Below, piece after piece: positions 9,090 to 17,271 of a stretch of DNA of 64,000 nucleotides; position 1 is the stretch's first letter; every line of letters begins with the position of its first letter. The DNA is from Pseudarthrobacter chlorophenolicus A6 (lineage in GTDB: Bacteria > Actinomycetota > Actinomycetes > Actinomycetales > Micrococcaceae). A program made the position numbers and the translations under genes. The stretch spans positions 2,769,209-2,833,208 of the forward strand of contig NC_011886.1 in the NCBI RefSeq assembly GCF_000022025.1, in the 5' to 3' direction. The notes beneath the pieces are model-generated. The model did no database searches. It was given only the letters and a program-made list of their open reading frames with translations, and was not told the origin of the DNA.

Positions 9090-10022
9090 TCAGCGGCTGA
9101 CCTTGCCCATCAGTGACGCGATGGGACGCAGGAAAAGCGGTCGGGCGAGGAACCAGGCGCCGACCATGACGGCCACGGAAGCAGCGAAGACCCAGAAACC
9201 GAACCAGCCGTCGTCGTCACGCACACCGTACATGTGGTTGAGGTTCCGGAGCGCACCCGTGGCGAAGACCAGGAACACGTGCACCACCACGAAGGCGACG
9301 AAGTAGATCATCACCGGGAAGTGCACTGCCCGGGCCCACTCAATGGGGTATGCCTTGTTCAGGCCGGCGGCCTTCTTGGGCCACGCACCGGACATGCGCA
9401 GCCCGGTGATGAACGCCAGAGGTGCGGCAATGAATACGGTTATGAAGTAAGTGAGCAGCTGGAGCGCGTTGTAGTTGACCCAGCCGTTCTCGGTGGGCCA
9501 GTTCAGCGAGGCGTACTGGAGGGCGGCCGAAAGGGCATTGGGGAAGACATCCCAGCTGGTGGGGACAATCCGCATCCACTGGCCCGTGGCAAACAGGAGA
9601 ACAGCAAACACCAGGCCGTTGAGGATCCACAGGGCGTCCAGAATGAGGTGGAACCACAGCTCAAGGCTGATCTTCGTTGGCGCGCCCTTGGTCCGGATCA
9701 GGCCCTTGTTGTTGCGGGTCCAGTGGGCGCTGGGACGGGTGGTGGTCCGCACCTGCCAGCCCGTACGGATAATCAGCAGCAGGAAGAAGGCGTTGAGGAA
9801 GTGCTGCCACGCCAGCCAGGCGGGGAAGCCTTCCGGTGCCGAGTCCGGCAGCTCCGAATGGCCCGGGTAGTCAGCCACGAAGGAAGCCACCGCGGGAAGG
9901 CCCACAAGCCACCGGGCTGCCAGGACCACCACAACCAGCGCCACAAGGACGGCCGGGACGCCCCAGTAGAGTCGGGACCGCTTACCCGTGGCGGTGCCGG
10001 GCTTCTTCGTGGGTGTGGACAT
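9090..10022 (-). CDS. Membrane cytochrome b (b561/formate-dehydrogenase gamma type)
   Basis: Integral membrane protein of 310 residues that looks like the di-heme cytochrome b subunit of membrane oxidoreductases. There are about six hydrophobic segments. Histidines that could ligate heme lie in WQHFLNAF, LWFHLILDALW, RAVHFPVMIY and VVVHVFLVFATG, two in each half of the protein. The first helix near residues 20-42 is preceded by a basic, Lys/Arg-rich start. No molybdopterin or iron-sulfur partner subunit is next to it: the flanks are a convergent photolyase and a tRNA gene. Its electron donor therefore cannot be inferred here. Family assignment fairly sure; function open. Confidence 0.78.
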   Translation of the reverse strand: MSTPTKKPGTATGKRSRLYWGVPAVLVALVVVVLAARWLVGLPAVASFVADYPGHSELPDSAPEGFPAWLAWQHFLNAFFLLLIIRTGWQVRTTTRPSAHWTRNNKGLIRTKGAPTKISLELWFHLILDALWILNGLVFAVLLFATGQWMRIVPTSWDVFPNALSAALQYASLNWPTENGWVNYNALQLLTYFITVFIAAPLAFITGLRMSGAWPKKAAGLNKAYPIEWARAVHFPVMIYFVAFVVVHVFLVFATGALRNLNHMYGVRDDDGWFGFWVFAASVAVMVGAWFLARPLFLRPIASLMGKVSR

Positions 10023-10120
10023 CGAACTACATTCCTCTCGAGAATGACTGGCCAGGTGCTCGCAGCGCGCAAGCCCTGCGAACGAGAATACTAGGAACTA
10101 CCCTCATCCACGGAAAAAAG

Positions 10121-10156
10121 AAGACCCCGTCCGGCTGGTGTGCCGAACGGGGTCTT
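10121..10156 (-). terminator. Terminator of the first initiator tRNA gene
   Basis: A 10-base stem (10121-10130 with 10147-10156) with extra inner pairs is followed, on the minus strand, by a run of six T (plus-strand A at 10114-10119). It begins eight bases past the tRNA 3' end, a textbook Rho-independent terminator. Confidence 0.85.
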
Positions 10157-10163
10157 TCCATAG

Positions 10164-10237
10164 TTGCGGGGACAGGATTTGAACCTGTGACCTCTGGGTT
10201 ATGAGCCCAGCGAGCTACCGAACTGCTCCACCCCGCG
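10164..10237 (-). tRNA. Initiator tRNA-fMet (CAT), copy 1
   Basis: A 74-base cloverleaf reading CGCGGGG at the 5' end and CCCCGCA plus discriminator A at the 3' end. The C1-A72 mismatch and the three consecutive G-C pairs at the base of the anticodon stem (CTGGG with CCCAG around CTCATAA) are the hallmarks of initiator tRNA. The anticodon is CAT. The 3' CCA is not encoded. The sequence is identical to the second copy 225 bases away. Confidence 0.95.
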
Positions 10238-10348
10238 TCGCTTGATCAACACTACCCTATCTTTTCGGCCGCCGTGACCACATGGCCGGACGCCCCTCCC
10301 TGCCACGTGCCGCAGCACTCCCGACGGGCACATCCGGGAGCACAAAAA

Positions 10349-10380
10349 AGACCCGGACACTGTTTCCAGTGTCCGGGTCT
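10349..10380 (-). terminator. Terminator of the second initiator tRNA gene
   Basis: A 14-base perfect stem (10349-10362 with 10367-10380) and a 4-base loop, followed on the minus strand by a T run. It sits nine bases past the tRNA 3' end and differs in sequence from the terminator of copy 1, so the two tRNAs are separate transcription units. Confidence 0.85.
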
Positions 10381-10388
10381 TTTACCAG

Positions 10389-10462
10389 TTGCGGGGACAG
10401 GATTTGAACCTGTGACCTCTGGGTTATGAGCCCAGCGAGCTACCGAACTGCTCCACCCCGCG
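10389..10462 (-). tRNA. Initiator tRNA-fMet (CAT), copy 2
   Basis: Identical over all 74 bases to the copy at 10164-10237, including the C1-A72 mismatch, the G-C rich anticodon stem and the absence of an encoded CCA. It has its own terminator, so it is a true duplicate gene rather than part of one long transcript. Confidence 0.95.
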
Positions 10463-10531
10463 TCGCAAGAACTACTTTACCGGGAGGTGAACGCCAGGCC
10501 AAATCGGGAGGGCGTGACGTCCGTTACGCAA

Positions 10532-10565
10532 GCGGCACCCGCTTCCCGGAGGAAGCGGGTGCCGC
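10532..10565 (-). terminator. Hairpin downstream of the UPF0182 gene
   Basis: A 15-base perfect stem (10532-10546 with 10551-10565) with a CGGA loop, 72 bases after the UPF0182 stop. It lacks a strong T run but is the only structure between that gene and the second tRNA. Confidence 0.6.
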
Positions 10566-10636
10566 CTTACGTCGTCGTACTTTCTTTCGTTCAGGTCCTG
10601 GGCGCCCGGGAGTGGCTCAGCACGCCGCGAGCCTGG

Positions 10637-13615
10637 CTAGTTGCTGGGCGACGGTGACGGCGTTGCCGTTGGTGACGGGCTTGCTTCCGGGGTGGTGCCG
10701 GGAATCTTGGCCTCGGCGTCCACGGCCTTCTTCAGTGCCGCGGTGATCCGCTTCTGCGCCTCACCGTAAGCGGCGAAGTCACCGGTTGACAGAGCCGACT
10801 GGCCGGCCTGGATGGCAGCATTTGCCTCGTCCAGGGCTGCCTTCAGTTCAGCCTTGGCGTCCGCGCCCGGTTCCGACGGACTGGCAGGCCCGGCTGGCGT
10901 CTGCCCGTTGTTGTCCGAATCGCCCGCTGCTGCGCCGGAATTACCGCCGAAGAGCTGCTTGAGTGCTTCATCCAGGGTGGGTGCGAAGCCCACCTTGTCA
11001 CCGAATGCCACCAGGACGCGCTGCAGGGTGGGGTAGGACGTCTCACCGGTCGATTTCAGGTAGACCGGCTGCACGTACAGGATGCCGCCGCCCACAGGCA
11101 GCGTCAGCAGGTTGCCGTTCAACACGTCCGAGGCGCCCTGCCGCAACAGGTTCAGGGCCTGGGACACGGTGGGATCGGAGTTGAACTTGTTCTGCGCCTG
11201 GCCCGGGCCGGGGACCTGGGTTTCCGGCGGGATATTGAGCAGGCGCAGCTTGCCGTAGCCCTCACCCTTGACGCCCGCCTGGTTGCCGGCGTCGGAGTCC
11301 GCTGCCAGGAAGCCGTAGAGGACGTTGCGGGCGTTGTTGTTGACGATCTGCGGAATGAAGGACGACGTGAGCTGGAATGCCGGCTTGTCCTGGTCCGGCA
11401 TCTGCAGCGACATGTAGAACGGCGGCTGCTTGACGTCGGTGTCCACAGTGGGATCGGCCGGGACGCTCCAGGCGTCGTTGTTCTTGTAGAAGCTGCGCGG
11501 ATCCGTTACGTGGTACTGGCCCAGCAGTTCACGCTGGACCTTGAACAGGTCCTCCGGGTAACGGACGTGGCTCATCACCGCACCCGACATTTCTGAATAG
11601 GGCTTCAGCGACGTGGGGAACACTTTGTTCCAGGCCTTCAGTACGGGGTCCTGGTCATCCCAGGCGTAGAGCGTGACGGACCCGTCGTAGGCATCCACCG
11701 TTGCCTTGACGGAGTTCCGGATGTAGTTCACGGTACTGTTCGGCAGCGCCACGGCACGGCCGGAGGTGGTCTGCGTGTCTGCAGTGGCCTCGGACAGCTG
11801 CTTTTGCTGCGAGTAGGGGTAGTACTGGCTGGTGGTGTAGCCGTCCACGATCCACTTCACGCGGCCATCAACCACCGCCGGGTAGGCGTTGCCGTCAACG
11901 GTGAGGTACGGCGCAACTTTCTGGATGCGTTCACGGGGGTTGCGGTCGTACAGGACCTGGGACTCGGAGTTCACGCCGTCCGAAAGCAGCAGGTCCGAGG
12001 ACTGGAACTTGATGGCGTACAGGACCTTGTTGAAGAACGAGCCCACGTTCGGTCCACCGTTACCGGTGAACGTGTACTGGGTTTCGCCTTCGCCTTCACG
12101 GCCGGACGGACGGTCCTGCTCACGTGGTGCCGTGCCTTCCGGAGCGCCGACGATCGAGTACTCGGGCGAAGATTCACCGAAGTAGATGCGGGGCTGGTAG
12201 GAGCTGTCGTTACCCAGGACGCCATTGGAAGGGATGCCGGACTGCAGGAACTCAGGCTTGCCGTCCACGGTGAACTTGTTGCCCTTGGCCGCCACCACGC
12301 CGTAGCCGTGCGTGTACACCACGTGCTGGTTCAGCCAGCCCTGCTGGTTGGCTGCCACGTTGGTTGGGTTCAGTTCCCGGACAGCGATCACGGTGTCCTG
12401 GATCTTGCCGTCCACCTCGTACCGGTCAACGTTAAGGGCCTCGGGGAACTGGTAGTACGGGCGGTACTGTTCCAGCTGCGCGAAGGCGTCAGAAATAAGG
12501 TTGGGGTCCAGGAGCCGGATGTTCGCGGTGGTCTGCGCGTCCGGGGCCAGGGCACCTGATGTTGCGGTGTTGGTAGCGTCGTAGCGCGTTTCCTGGATTC
12601 CATCGAGCCCGTAAGCGCTGCGGGTGTTGTCGATGTTCCGCTGGATGTAGTCCTTTTCCAGCGTCTCTTCCGAGGGACGGACCTGGAACTGCTGGATCAC
12701 CCAGGGGTACACCCCACCGGCAAGGATGGAAGTGATGATCAGCATCGCCGTTCCGATGACCGGCAGGCGCCATCGGCCAATGACGGCTGCCACGATGAAC
12801 AGCGCAGCAACCAGTACGGCAGCGACGGCGAGGATGGCCTTCGTGGGGATGACGGCGTTAACGTCCGTGTAGAGGGCACCGGCCCAGCGTCCGCCGTTGC
12901 TCTGGACCGAGGAATACCGGTCAAGCCAGAAGTTGACTCCCAGCAGGATCAGGAACGCGGCACCGGTGACGGCAATGTGGATCTGGGCGGCGCGGGCGGT
13001 GTAGACGCCGCGCTCCATGAGCCGGATGCTGCCGTACAGGTAGTGGGTCAGGATGCCGGCGATGCCGGCAATGACAACCACGCTGATCAGGAAGCCGGTG
13101 ACGAATCCCAGGAACGGCAGGACCATCACATAGAAGCTGATGTCCATGTTGAACTGGGGGTCCTGCTTGTTGAAGCCCACCTGGTTGAAGAAGAGCAATA
13201 CCTTCTGCCACTGGCTCGCGGCAGCGCTTCCGGCGAAGAGCCCGAACAGGATGGGCAGGCCGATCATCACCACGCGGCGTACCGGTTCCAGCTGTGCCTG
13301 GTAGCGGTTGAGATTGTCCCGGATATCGGAATCAGGCGCATAGACGGGCCGGGAGCGGTAGGCAATGCGGATGGCGAAGAACACGCCGGCGAACATCACT
13401 GCGAACCCGGCAGCGAAGATGGCGATCTTGGCGAGGTTCTCGGTGAGGAAGACCTCGATGAACCCCAGTTGCCGGTACCAAAGGACATCGGTCCAGACGT
13501 TTGCGAAGAAGATGAAACCCACGACGACGAGGGCAACAACGATCAAGGTGGGCGTCAGCGCGCCGCGTCGGGAAGGGGGTCTGCCGGTGGACATGGTGCT
13601 GGCGGGACGGGACAA
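10637..13615 (-). CDS. UPF0182 family large membrane protein
   Basis: Large integral membrane protein of unknown function, universal in actinobacteria. The 992 residues fit the family. About seven membrane helices fill residues 15-330, for example near 25-45 and 60-85, followed by a long soluble extracellular-type domain. Family blocks include [28 protein letters not shown], and later [21 protein letters not shown] and [18 protein letters not shown]. The tail from about 890 is Ala/Pro/Ser-rich and low in complexity. The start is uncertain: TTG at 13615 has GAGG eight bases before it, while ATG at 13594 (seven codons in) lacks a good ribosome site. It is downstream of the PDZ/Lon-like protease gene in the same direction. 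Confidence 0.9.
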   Translation of the reverse strand: MSRPASTMSTGRPPSRRGALTPTLIVVALVVVGFIFFANVWTDVLWYRQLGFIEVFLTENLAKIAIFAAGFAVMFAGVFFAIRIAYRSRPVYAPDSDIRDNLNRYQAQLEPVRRVVMIGLPILFGLFAGSAAASQWQKVLLFFNQVGFNKQDPQFNMDISFYVMVLPFLGFVTGFLISVVVIAGIAGILTHYLYGSIRLMERGVYTARAAQIHIAVTGAAFLILLGVNFWLDRYSSVQSNGGRWAGALYTDVNAVIPTKAILAVAAVLVAALFIVAAVIGRWRLPVIGTAMLIITSILAGGVYPWVIQQFQVRPSEETLEKDYIQRNIDNTRSAYGLDGIQETRYDATNTATSGALAPDAQTTANIRLLDPNLISDAFAQLEQYRPYYQFPEALNVDRYEVDGKIQDTVIAVRELNPTNVAANQQGWLNQHVVYTHGYGVVAAKGNKFTVDGKPEFLQSGIPSNGVLGNDSSYQPRIYFGESSPEYSIVGAPEGTAPREQDRPSGREGEGETQYTFTGNGGPNVGSFFNKVLYAIKFQSSDLLLSDGVNSESQVLYDRNPRERIQKVAPYLTVDGNAYPAVVDGRVKWIVDGYTTSQYYPYSQQKQLSEATADTQTTSGRAVALPNSTVNYIRNSVKATVDAYDGSVTLYAWDDQDPVLKAWNKVFPTSLKPYSEMSGAVMSHVRYPEDLFKVQRELLGQYHVTDPRSFYKNNDAWSVPADPTVDTDVKQPPFYMSLQMPDQDKPAFQLTSSFIPQIVNNNARNVLYGFLAADSDAGNQAGVKGEGYGKLRLLNIPPETQVPGPGQAQNKFNSDPTVSQALNLLRQGASDVLNGNLLTLPVGGGILYVQPVYLKSTGETSYPTLQRVLVAFGDKVGFAPTLDEALKQLFGGNSGAAAGDSDNNGQTPAGPASPSEPGADAKAELKAALDEANAAIQAGQSALSTGDFAAYGEAQKRITAALKKAVDAEAKIPGTTPEASPSPTATPSPSPSN

Positions 13616-13759
13616 ACTGGGTACCTCATAGCTGGTCGTCAGATATTCGAAGCGTGCGTGCGAGTGACGTACTCCCCCGGCCTGCAGCTGGAATTGTCCG
13701 TCACCTTTGCCACGAGTGGCGGTAAGGCTTAGTTCCTGTCGAGTCTAGATGCGCCCAGT

Positions 13760-14950
13760 CTAGTTGTTTCCGCAGGTGGGCAGGCCCGTTGTGTCCTGGC
13801 CGCTGCCTGCACGTTCGACGGCGGACCTCGCCTCCGCGAGCTTGGCCACCTTGACCACCTGGAGCCCGTCCGGGATGTGCCCCACCACTTCGCCGCAGTT
13901 TTCGGCAGGCGCCAGGAACAGGGTGGCTCCCCCGGCGCGGGCGCCCTGCATTTTCTGCACGATGCCGCCGATGGCCCCCACGGTGCCGTCCGGCGAAATG
14001 GTGCCGGTGCCGGCGATGTGCTTCCCGCCGGTCAAGTCACCGGGGGTAACGGTGTCGATAATGCCCAGGGAGAACATGAGCCCGGCCGAGGGGCCGCCCA
14101 CTTTGTCCAGTGAAATATGCACATCGAAGGGGAACGTAAACAGGTACTTGAGCATCACGCCGAGGATGAACCGGCCTTCCCCGTTGTCCTTCGGGGTGAT
14201 GGTCTCAGTCACCGGCTGGCCGTCCCGCTCCAGTACCACGGCCGCCGGGGCGCCTTTGCCTGCCGCGAGCTCGTCCTGAATGACGGCCAATGACGTGATG
14301 TCCTTGCCGTTGATGGTCTTCAGGACGTCCCCGGTCCGGATCTTGCCTTCCGCAGCGGACCCGTCCGACAGTCCCGCGGCCTGCAGTTGCTGGCCGAAAG
14401 GAATGTCCAGTTCGTTCAGCGCGGAGGCGACTGCGTTTTCCTGGGAATTGGTCATGGCCACGGCGCTCTGCTCGGCGGCCTCTTCCTTCGTGGTCCCCGT
14501 GGGGTAGATCAGCTCCACCGGATAGACGGATTTGGACCGGTCAAGCCACGCGGAGAAAGCAGTCAGGATGCTTACCGGGCCGTTGGGTCCGCCGTCGACG
14601 TAGACCGTGGTGAGATCAAGGTTGCCCGCCGCGGGGTAGGACTCATGCCCGGTGACCTTGATGACGGGTGTTCCCTGGCCCTGTCCCAGGGTGTTGTACG
14701 TGGGCCCGGGGGACTCGATGACGTAGGGCACCGGGAGGACACCTACGGCGAGGCCCAGTCCCAGCGCGGTCATGCCGGCCAGCATCATCGCCGAAACCCT
14801 GGGGCTTCGCCGGGGCGCGGGTCCTGTTGGCGCGACGCCGCCCGCGTCATTGCCGCCGGCCGCTCCGCCGTCGTAATCCCCTTGCCGGGGCTGGGAAAGA
14901 AGCTCTGAAGCGTGGTCCTCGGAGGGGTGCCCGCCACGGGTTGTAGTCAC
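13760..14950 (-). CDS. PDZ domain S16 (Lon-like) membrane protease, YlbL type
   Basis: Single-pass membrane serine protease with a Ser-Lys dyad. From the GTG at 14950 it has 396 residues: a hydrophilic start (1-50), one membrane helix about 53-75, a PDZ-like region about 165-255, and a Lon-type S16 domain about 260-385. The catalytic Ser is S288 in GGPSAG and the Lys is K333 in GGIVQKMQGA. The open frame runs much further upstream, antisense to the next gene, but the TACTGT box six bases before this GTG and the loss of family similarity before it fix the start. In Bacillus the relative YlbL degrades envelope proteins. In many actinobacteria the gene sits beside UPF0182, as here. Confidence 0.9.
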   Translation of the reverse strand: MTTTRGGHPSEDHASELLSQPRQGDYDGGAAGGNDAGGVAPTGPAPRRSPRVSAMMLAGMTALGLGLAVGVLPVPYVIESPGPTYNTLGQGQGTPVIKVTGHESYPAAGNLDLTTVYVDGGPNGPVSILTAFSAWLDRSKSVYPVELIYPTGTTKEEAAEQSAVAMTNSQENAVASALNELDIPFGQQLQAAGLSDGSAAEGKIRTGDVLKTINGKDITSLAVIQDELAAGKGAPAAVVLERDGQPVTETITPKDNGEGRFILGVMLKYLFTFPFDVHISLDKVGGPSAGLMFSLGIIDTVTPGDLTGGKHIAGTGTISPDGTVGAIGGIVQKMQGARAGGATLFLAPAENCGEVVGHIPDGLQVVKVAKLAEARSAVERAGSGQDTTGLPTCGNN

Positions 14951-14956
14951 CCAACA

Positions 14957-14962
14957 ACAGTA
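14957..14962 (-). promoter_or_regulatory. -10 box TACTGT for leaderless PDZ-protease mRNA
   Basis: On the minus strand TACTGT is followed by six bases and then the GTG at 14950. The spacing matches seven other genes of the window and supports both the start choice and a leaderless transcript. Confidence 0.5.
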
Positions 14963-15085
14963 CGCGGTGGCAGGACCCGGGAGCTCTTTGCCCACAGCGA
15001 ACGTCAAGCCGGTGCGGCAGACAGCCGCGGATGGCCGGGGTACCGTGAAGGTTGAGCACCAGTCACACCGACGATCGGCGGGATC

Positions 15086-16594
15086 ATGACCTCCAACCCA
15101 CACAATTCTTCGAACGGCGACGATACCCCCAAGGACCCGTTGGCAGAGATGCTGCAGAACCTGATGGGCGGCAAGGGCATGGAAAACTTCGATCCGGCCG
15201 AGCTCGCGAAGGCCGCCGGCCTGCCGAACGATCCCAACCTGCTGGCCCAGATGTTCTCCCAGGTCCAGGCCATGATGAGCGCCCCGTCCGAAGGGCCCGT
15301 CAACTGGACGCTGGCGCACGACAATGCACGGCGCGTGGCCGCGAGCAGCTCCGATCCCTCGGTAACCTCCCAACAGTCCCGGGAAGTGGATGAGGCCCTT
15401 CGCCTTGCGGAGCTGTGGCTGGACCCGGTAACGGATCTGCCGTCCACCGGACTGATCGGGCGGGCCTGGTCCCGTGCGGAGTGGGTCGAGGCGACGCTGG
15501 GGACCTGGAAGCGGCTCACCGAACCGGTGGCGAACAGCATCGCCAATGCCCTTTCTTCCGCCATGACGGATCAGATGCCCGAGGAAATGAAGTCCATGAT
15601 GGGCGGCGCCTCTTCGATGCTGCAGAACATGGGCGGCGCCATCTTCGGCATGCAGTTGGGCCAGGCCATCGGTGCACTCTCTGCTGATGTGGTCAGCTCC
15701 ACGGACATCGGTGTGCCGCTTGCGGACCTCGAAATGGCGCTGCTGCCGGCCAATGTTGCCGCTTTCGGCGAGGGGCTGTCCCTGCCCGAAAACGACATCC
15801 GGCTCTTCCTTGCAGTGCGTGAGGCCGCCCATGCCCGGCTGTTCGTGCAGGTCCCGTGGCTGCGGGGGCACCTCCTCGGAGCCATTGAGGCGTATGCCCG
15901 CGGCATCCACATCGACACCTCGCGCATCGAAGAACTGGCCCGGGACCTGGACCCGAGCAACCCCGAGGGAATCCAGGAAGCCCTCTCCCAGGGTGTCTTC
16001 ATGCCGAAGCGCACCCCTGCGCAGGAGCAGGCGCTGGAGAAGCTTGAAACGGCGCTGGCCCTCGTGGAGGGCTGGGTGGACGAGCTGACGGCCGCGGCCA
16101 CCGAGAATCTGCTCCCATCCGCTGCCGCCCTGCGTGAAACCGTACGGCGGCGCCGCGCAACGGGCGGCCCGGCAGAGCACGCCTTCGCTTCCCTGGTGGG
16201 GCTGGAGCTGCGGCCGCGCCGCCTCAGGGACGCGGCCACGCTGTGGGCCGCCCTGAAGGAGGAGCGTGGCGTCGAAGGCCGGGACGCCATCTGGCACCAC
16301 CCGGACCTGTTGCCCACCGCCGAGGACCTGGACGACCCCCAGGGCTTCAGCGCCCGCCGCAAGCTGGCCGAGGCCAGTGACAGCGAAGTGGACGATGCCC
16401 TGCAGAAGCTCCTCAGCGGCGGCTTTGATGCACCCGCCGCCGATGACGCCAACGAAACGAAGGCCGGGGCCGCGGAGAACGGCGACGACAGCACGGGTTC
16501 AGGCTCAGCCGACTCAGCCGGCTCCGGCGGCGACAGCGCCGACGACGACACTAACGATAACGACGGCGGCGAAGGCACCCAGCCGAAGGCCTGA
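15086..16594 (+). CDS. DUF2342 zincin-like putative hydrolase
   Basis: Member of the actinobacterial DUF2342 family (Zincin_2, sometimes labelled F420-associated hydrolase) of putative metalloproteases. The 502 residues include the family blocks LWLDPVTDLPS, NIGGAIFGMQLGQA-like ENMGGAIFGMQLGQ, REAAHARLFVQVPWLRGHL near residue 245 and LRPRRLRDAATLWAAL near 375. I see no HEXXH, so any zinc site would have to use the EAAHARLF region; activity is inferred only. The last 70 residues are Ala/Asp/Gly/Ser-rich and acidic, probably disordered. ATG at 15086 follows GGCGGGA. Divergent from the PDZ/Lon-like protease gene, convergent with the YgjP-like gene. F420 linkage is not shown by anything in this window. 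Confidence 0.82.
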   Translation: MTSNPHNSSNGDDTPKDPLAEMLQNLMGGKGMENFDPAELAKAAGLPNDPNLLAQMFSQVQAMMSAPSEGPVNWTLAHDNARRVAASSSDPSVTSQQSREVDEALRLAELWLDPVTDLPSTGLIGRAWSRAEWVEATLGTWKRLTEPVANSIANALSSAMTDQMPEEMKSMMGGASSMLQNMGGAIFGMQLGQAIGALSADVVSSTDIGVPLADLEMALLPANVAAFGEGLSLPENDIRLFLAVREAAHARLFVQVPWLRGHLLGAIEAYARGIHIDTSRIEELARDLDPSNPEGIQEALSQGVFMPKRTPAQEQALEKLETALALVEGWVDELTAAATENLLPSAAALRETVRRRRATGGPAEHAFASLVGLELRPRRLRDAATLWAALKEERGVEGRDAIWHHPDLLPTAEDLDDPQGFSARRKLAEASDSEVDDALQKLLSGGFDAPAADDANETKAGAAENGDDSTGSGSADSAGSGGDSADDDTNDNDGGEGTQPKA

Positions 16595-16635
16595 CCTTCC
16601 CGCCGCGGCGGCATGCTCTACCTAGTTGTATTGAC

Positions 16636-17271
16636 CTAGTCGGCGTCCCCCGGCCAGCCTTCGGGCTCCGGGAGGTCGCCGGCTTGGTCGTCGCCGGCTC
16701 CGCGGCCGCTTGCCAGACCGCGCGCTGACGCAAAGGACACTCCTTCAAGGAACGCCTTCGCCCGCTGCGTTTCCGGGTACGCCTCGAGCAGCTTCCAGAA
16801 CGCGGCATTGTGCCCCGCCACGAGGAGGTGCGCGAGTTCGTGGAGCAGGACGTAGTCGATGACCCATTGGGGCATCGGCTTCAGCTTGTCCGAAATCCGG
16901 ATGGTGCCCTCCGCCGGCGTGGCAGAGCCCCAGCGTGAATTCTGGTTGCTGACCCATCGGACGGAAGCTGGAGTTGACCGTCCGCCCAGGTATTGGGCAG
17001 AAAGGTGCGCTGCGTGGGCTGCAAGGGCGGCATCGGAGGCCGGCCGCTTCCTGCCCGCCGCGCTGCGCCGCTCCCCCTGCCGCTGCAGCTTCGCCAGCAT
17101 GCGCCGGACCCACTCGGTTTCCTGGGCCGGTGTAAACCGCGCAGGGATGGCGACGACGGCAGTGCCGTCCTCCCAGAACGCAGCCACCGTCCGGGTCCGG
17201 CGGGACGACCGCCTGACTTCCACCGGGGCGCCGTCGGCCGTGGTCAATACGGCCGGCCCGCCGGACCTCAC
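16636..17271 (-). CDS. YgjP-like (DUF45/SprT-type) zinc metallopeptidase
   Basis: Small soluble metallopeptidase of 211 residues. The zinc motif HELAH lies in VDYVLLHELAHLLVAGHN at about residue 140, with a second His close by (AGHN). The strand preceding it, QNSRWGSATPAEGTIRIS, is the usual YgjP feature. The substrate of this family is unknown. The C-terminal 30 residues are Gly/Asp/Pro-rich. Its ATG overlaps the uvrD2 stop by four bases (ATGA at 17268-17271), so it is translationally coupled to that helicase. Confidence 0.88.
   Translation of the reverse strand: MRSGGPAVLTTADGAPVEVRRSSRRTRTVAAFWEDGTAVVAIPARFTPAQETEWVRRMLAKLQRQGERRSAAGRKRPASDAALAAHAAHLSAQYLGGRSTPASVRWVSNQNSRWGSATPAEGTIRISDKLKPMPQWVIDYVLLHELAHLLVAGHNAAFWKLLEAYPETQRAKAFLEGVSFASARGLASGRGAGDDQAGDLPEPEGWPGDAD

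Noticed and set aside
15052..15393. Open frame starting TTG near a TACCGT box, overlapping the DUF2342 start
   Set aside because: Out of frame with the conserved family protein and with no recognisable product; TACCGT more likely serves DUF2342 with a short leader.
13760..16300. Very long open frame (846 codons) covering the PDZ protease and the antisense of DUF2342
   Set aside because: Only the part from 14950 down resembles the protease family; the rest is antisense to a well supported gene and arises from high GC content.
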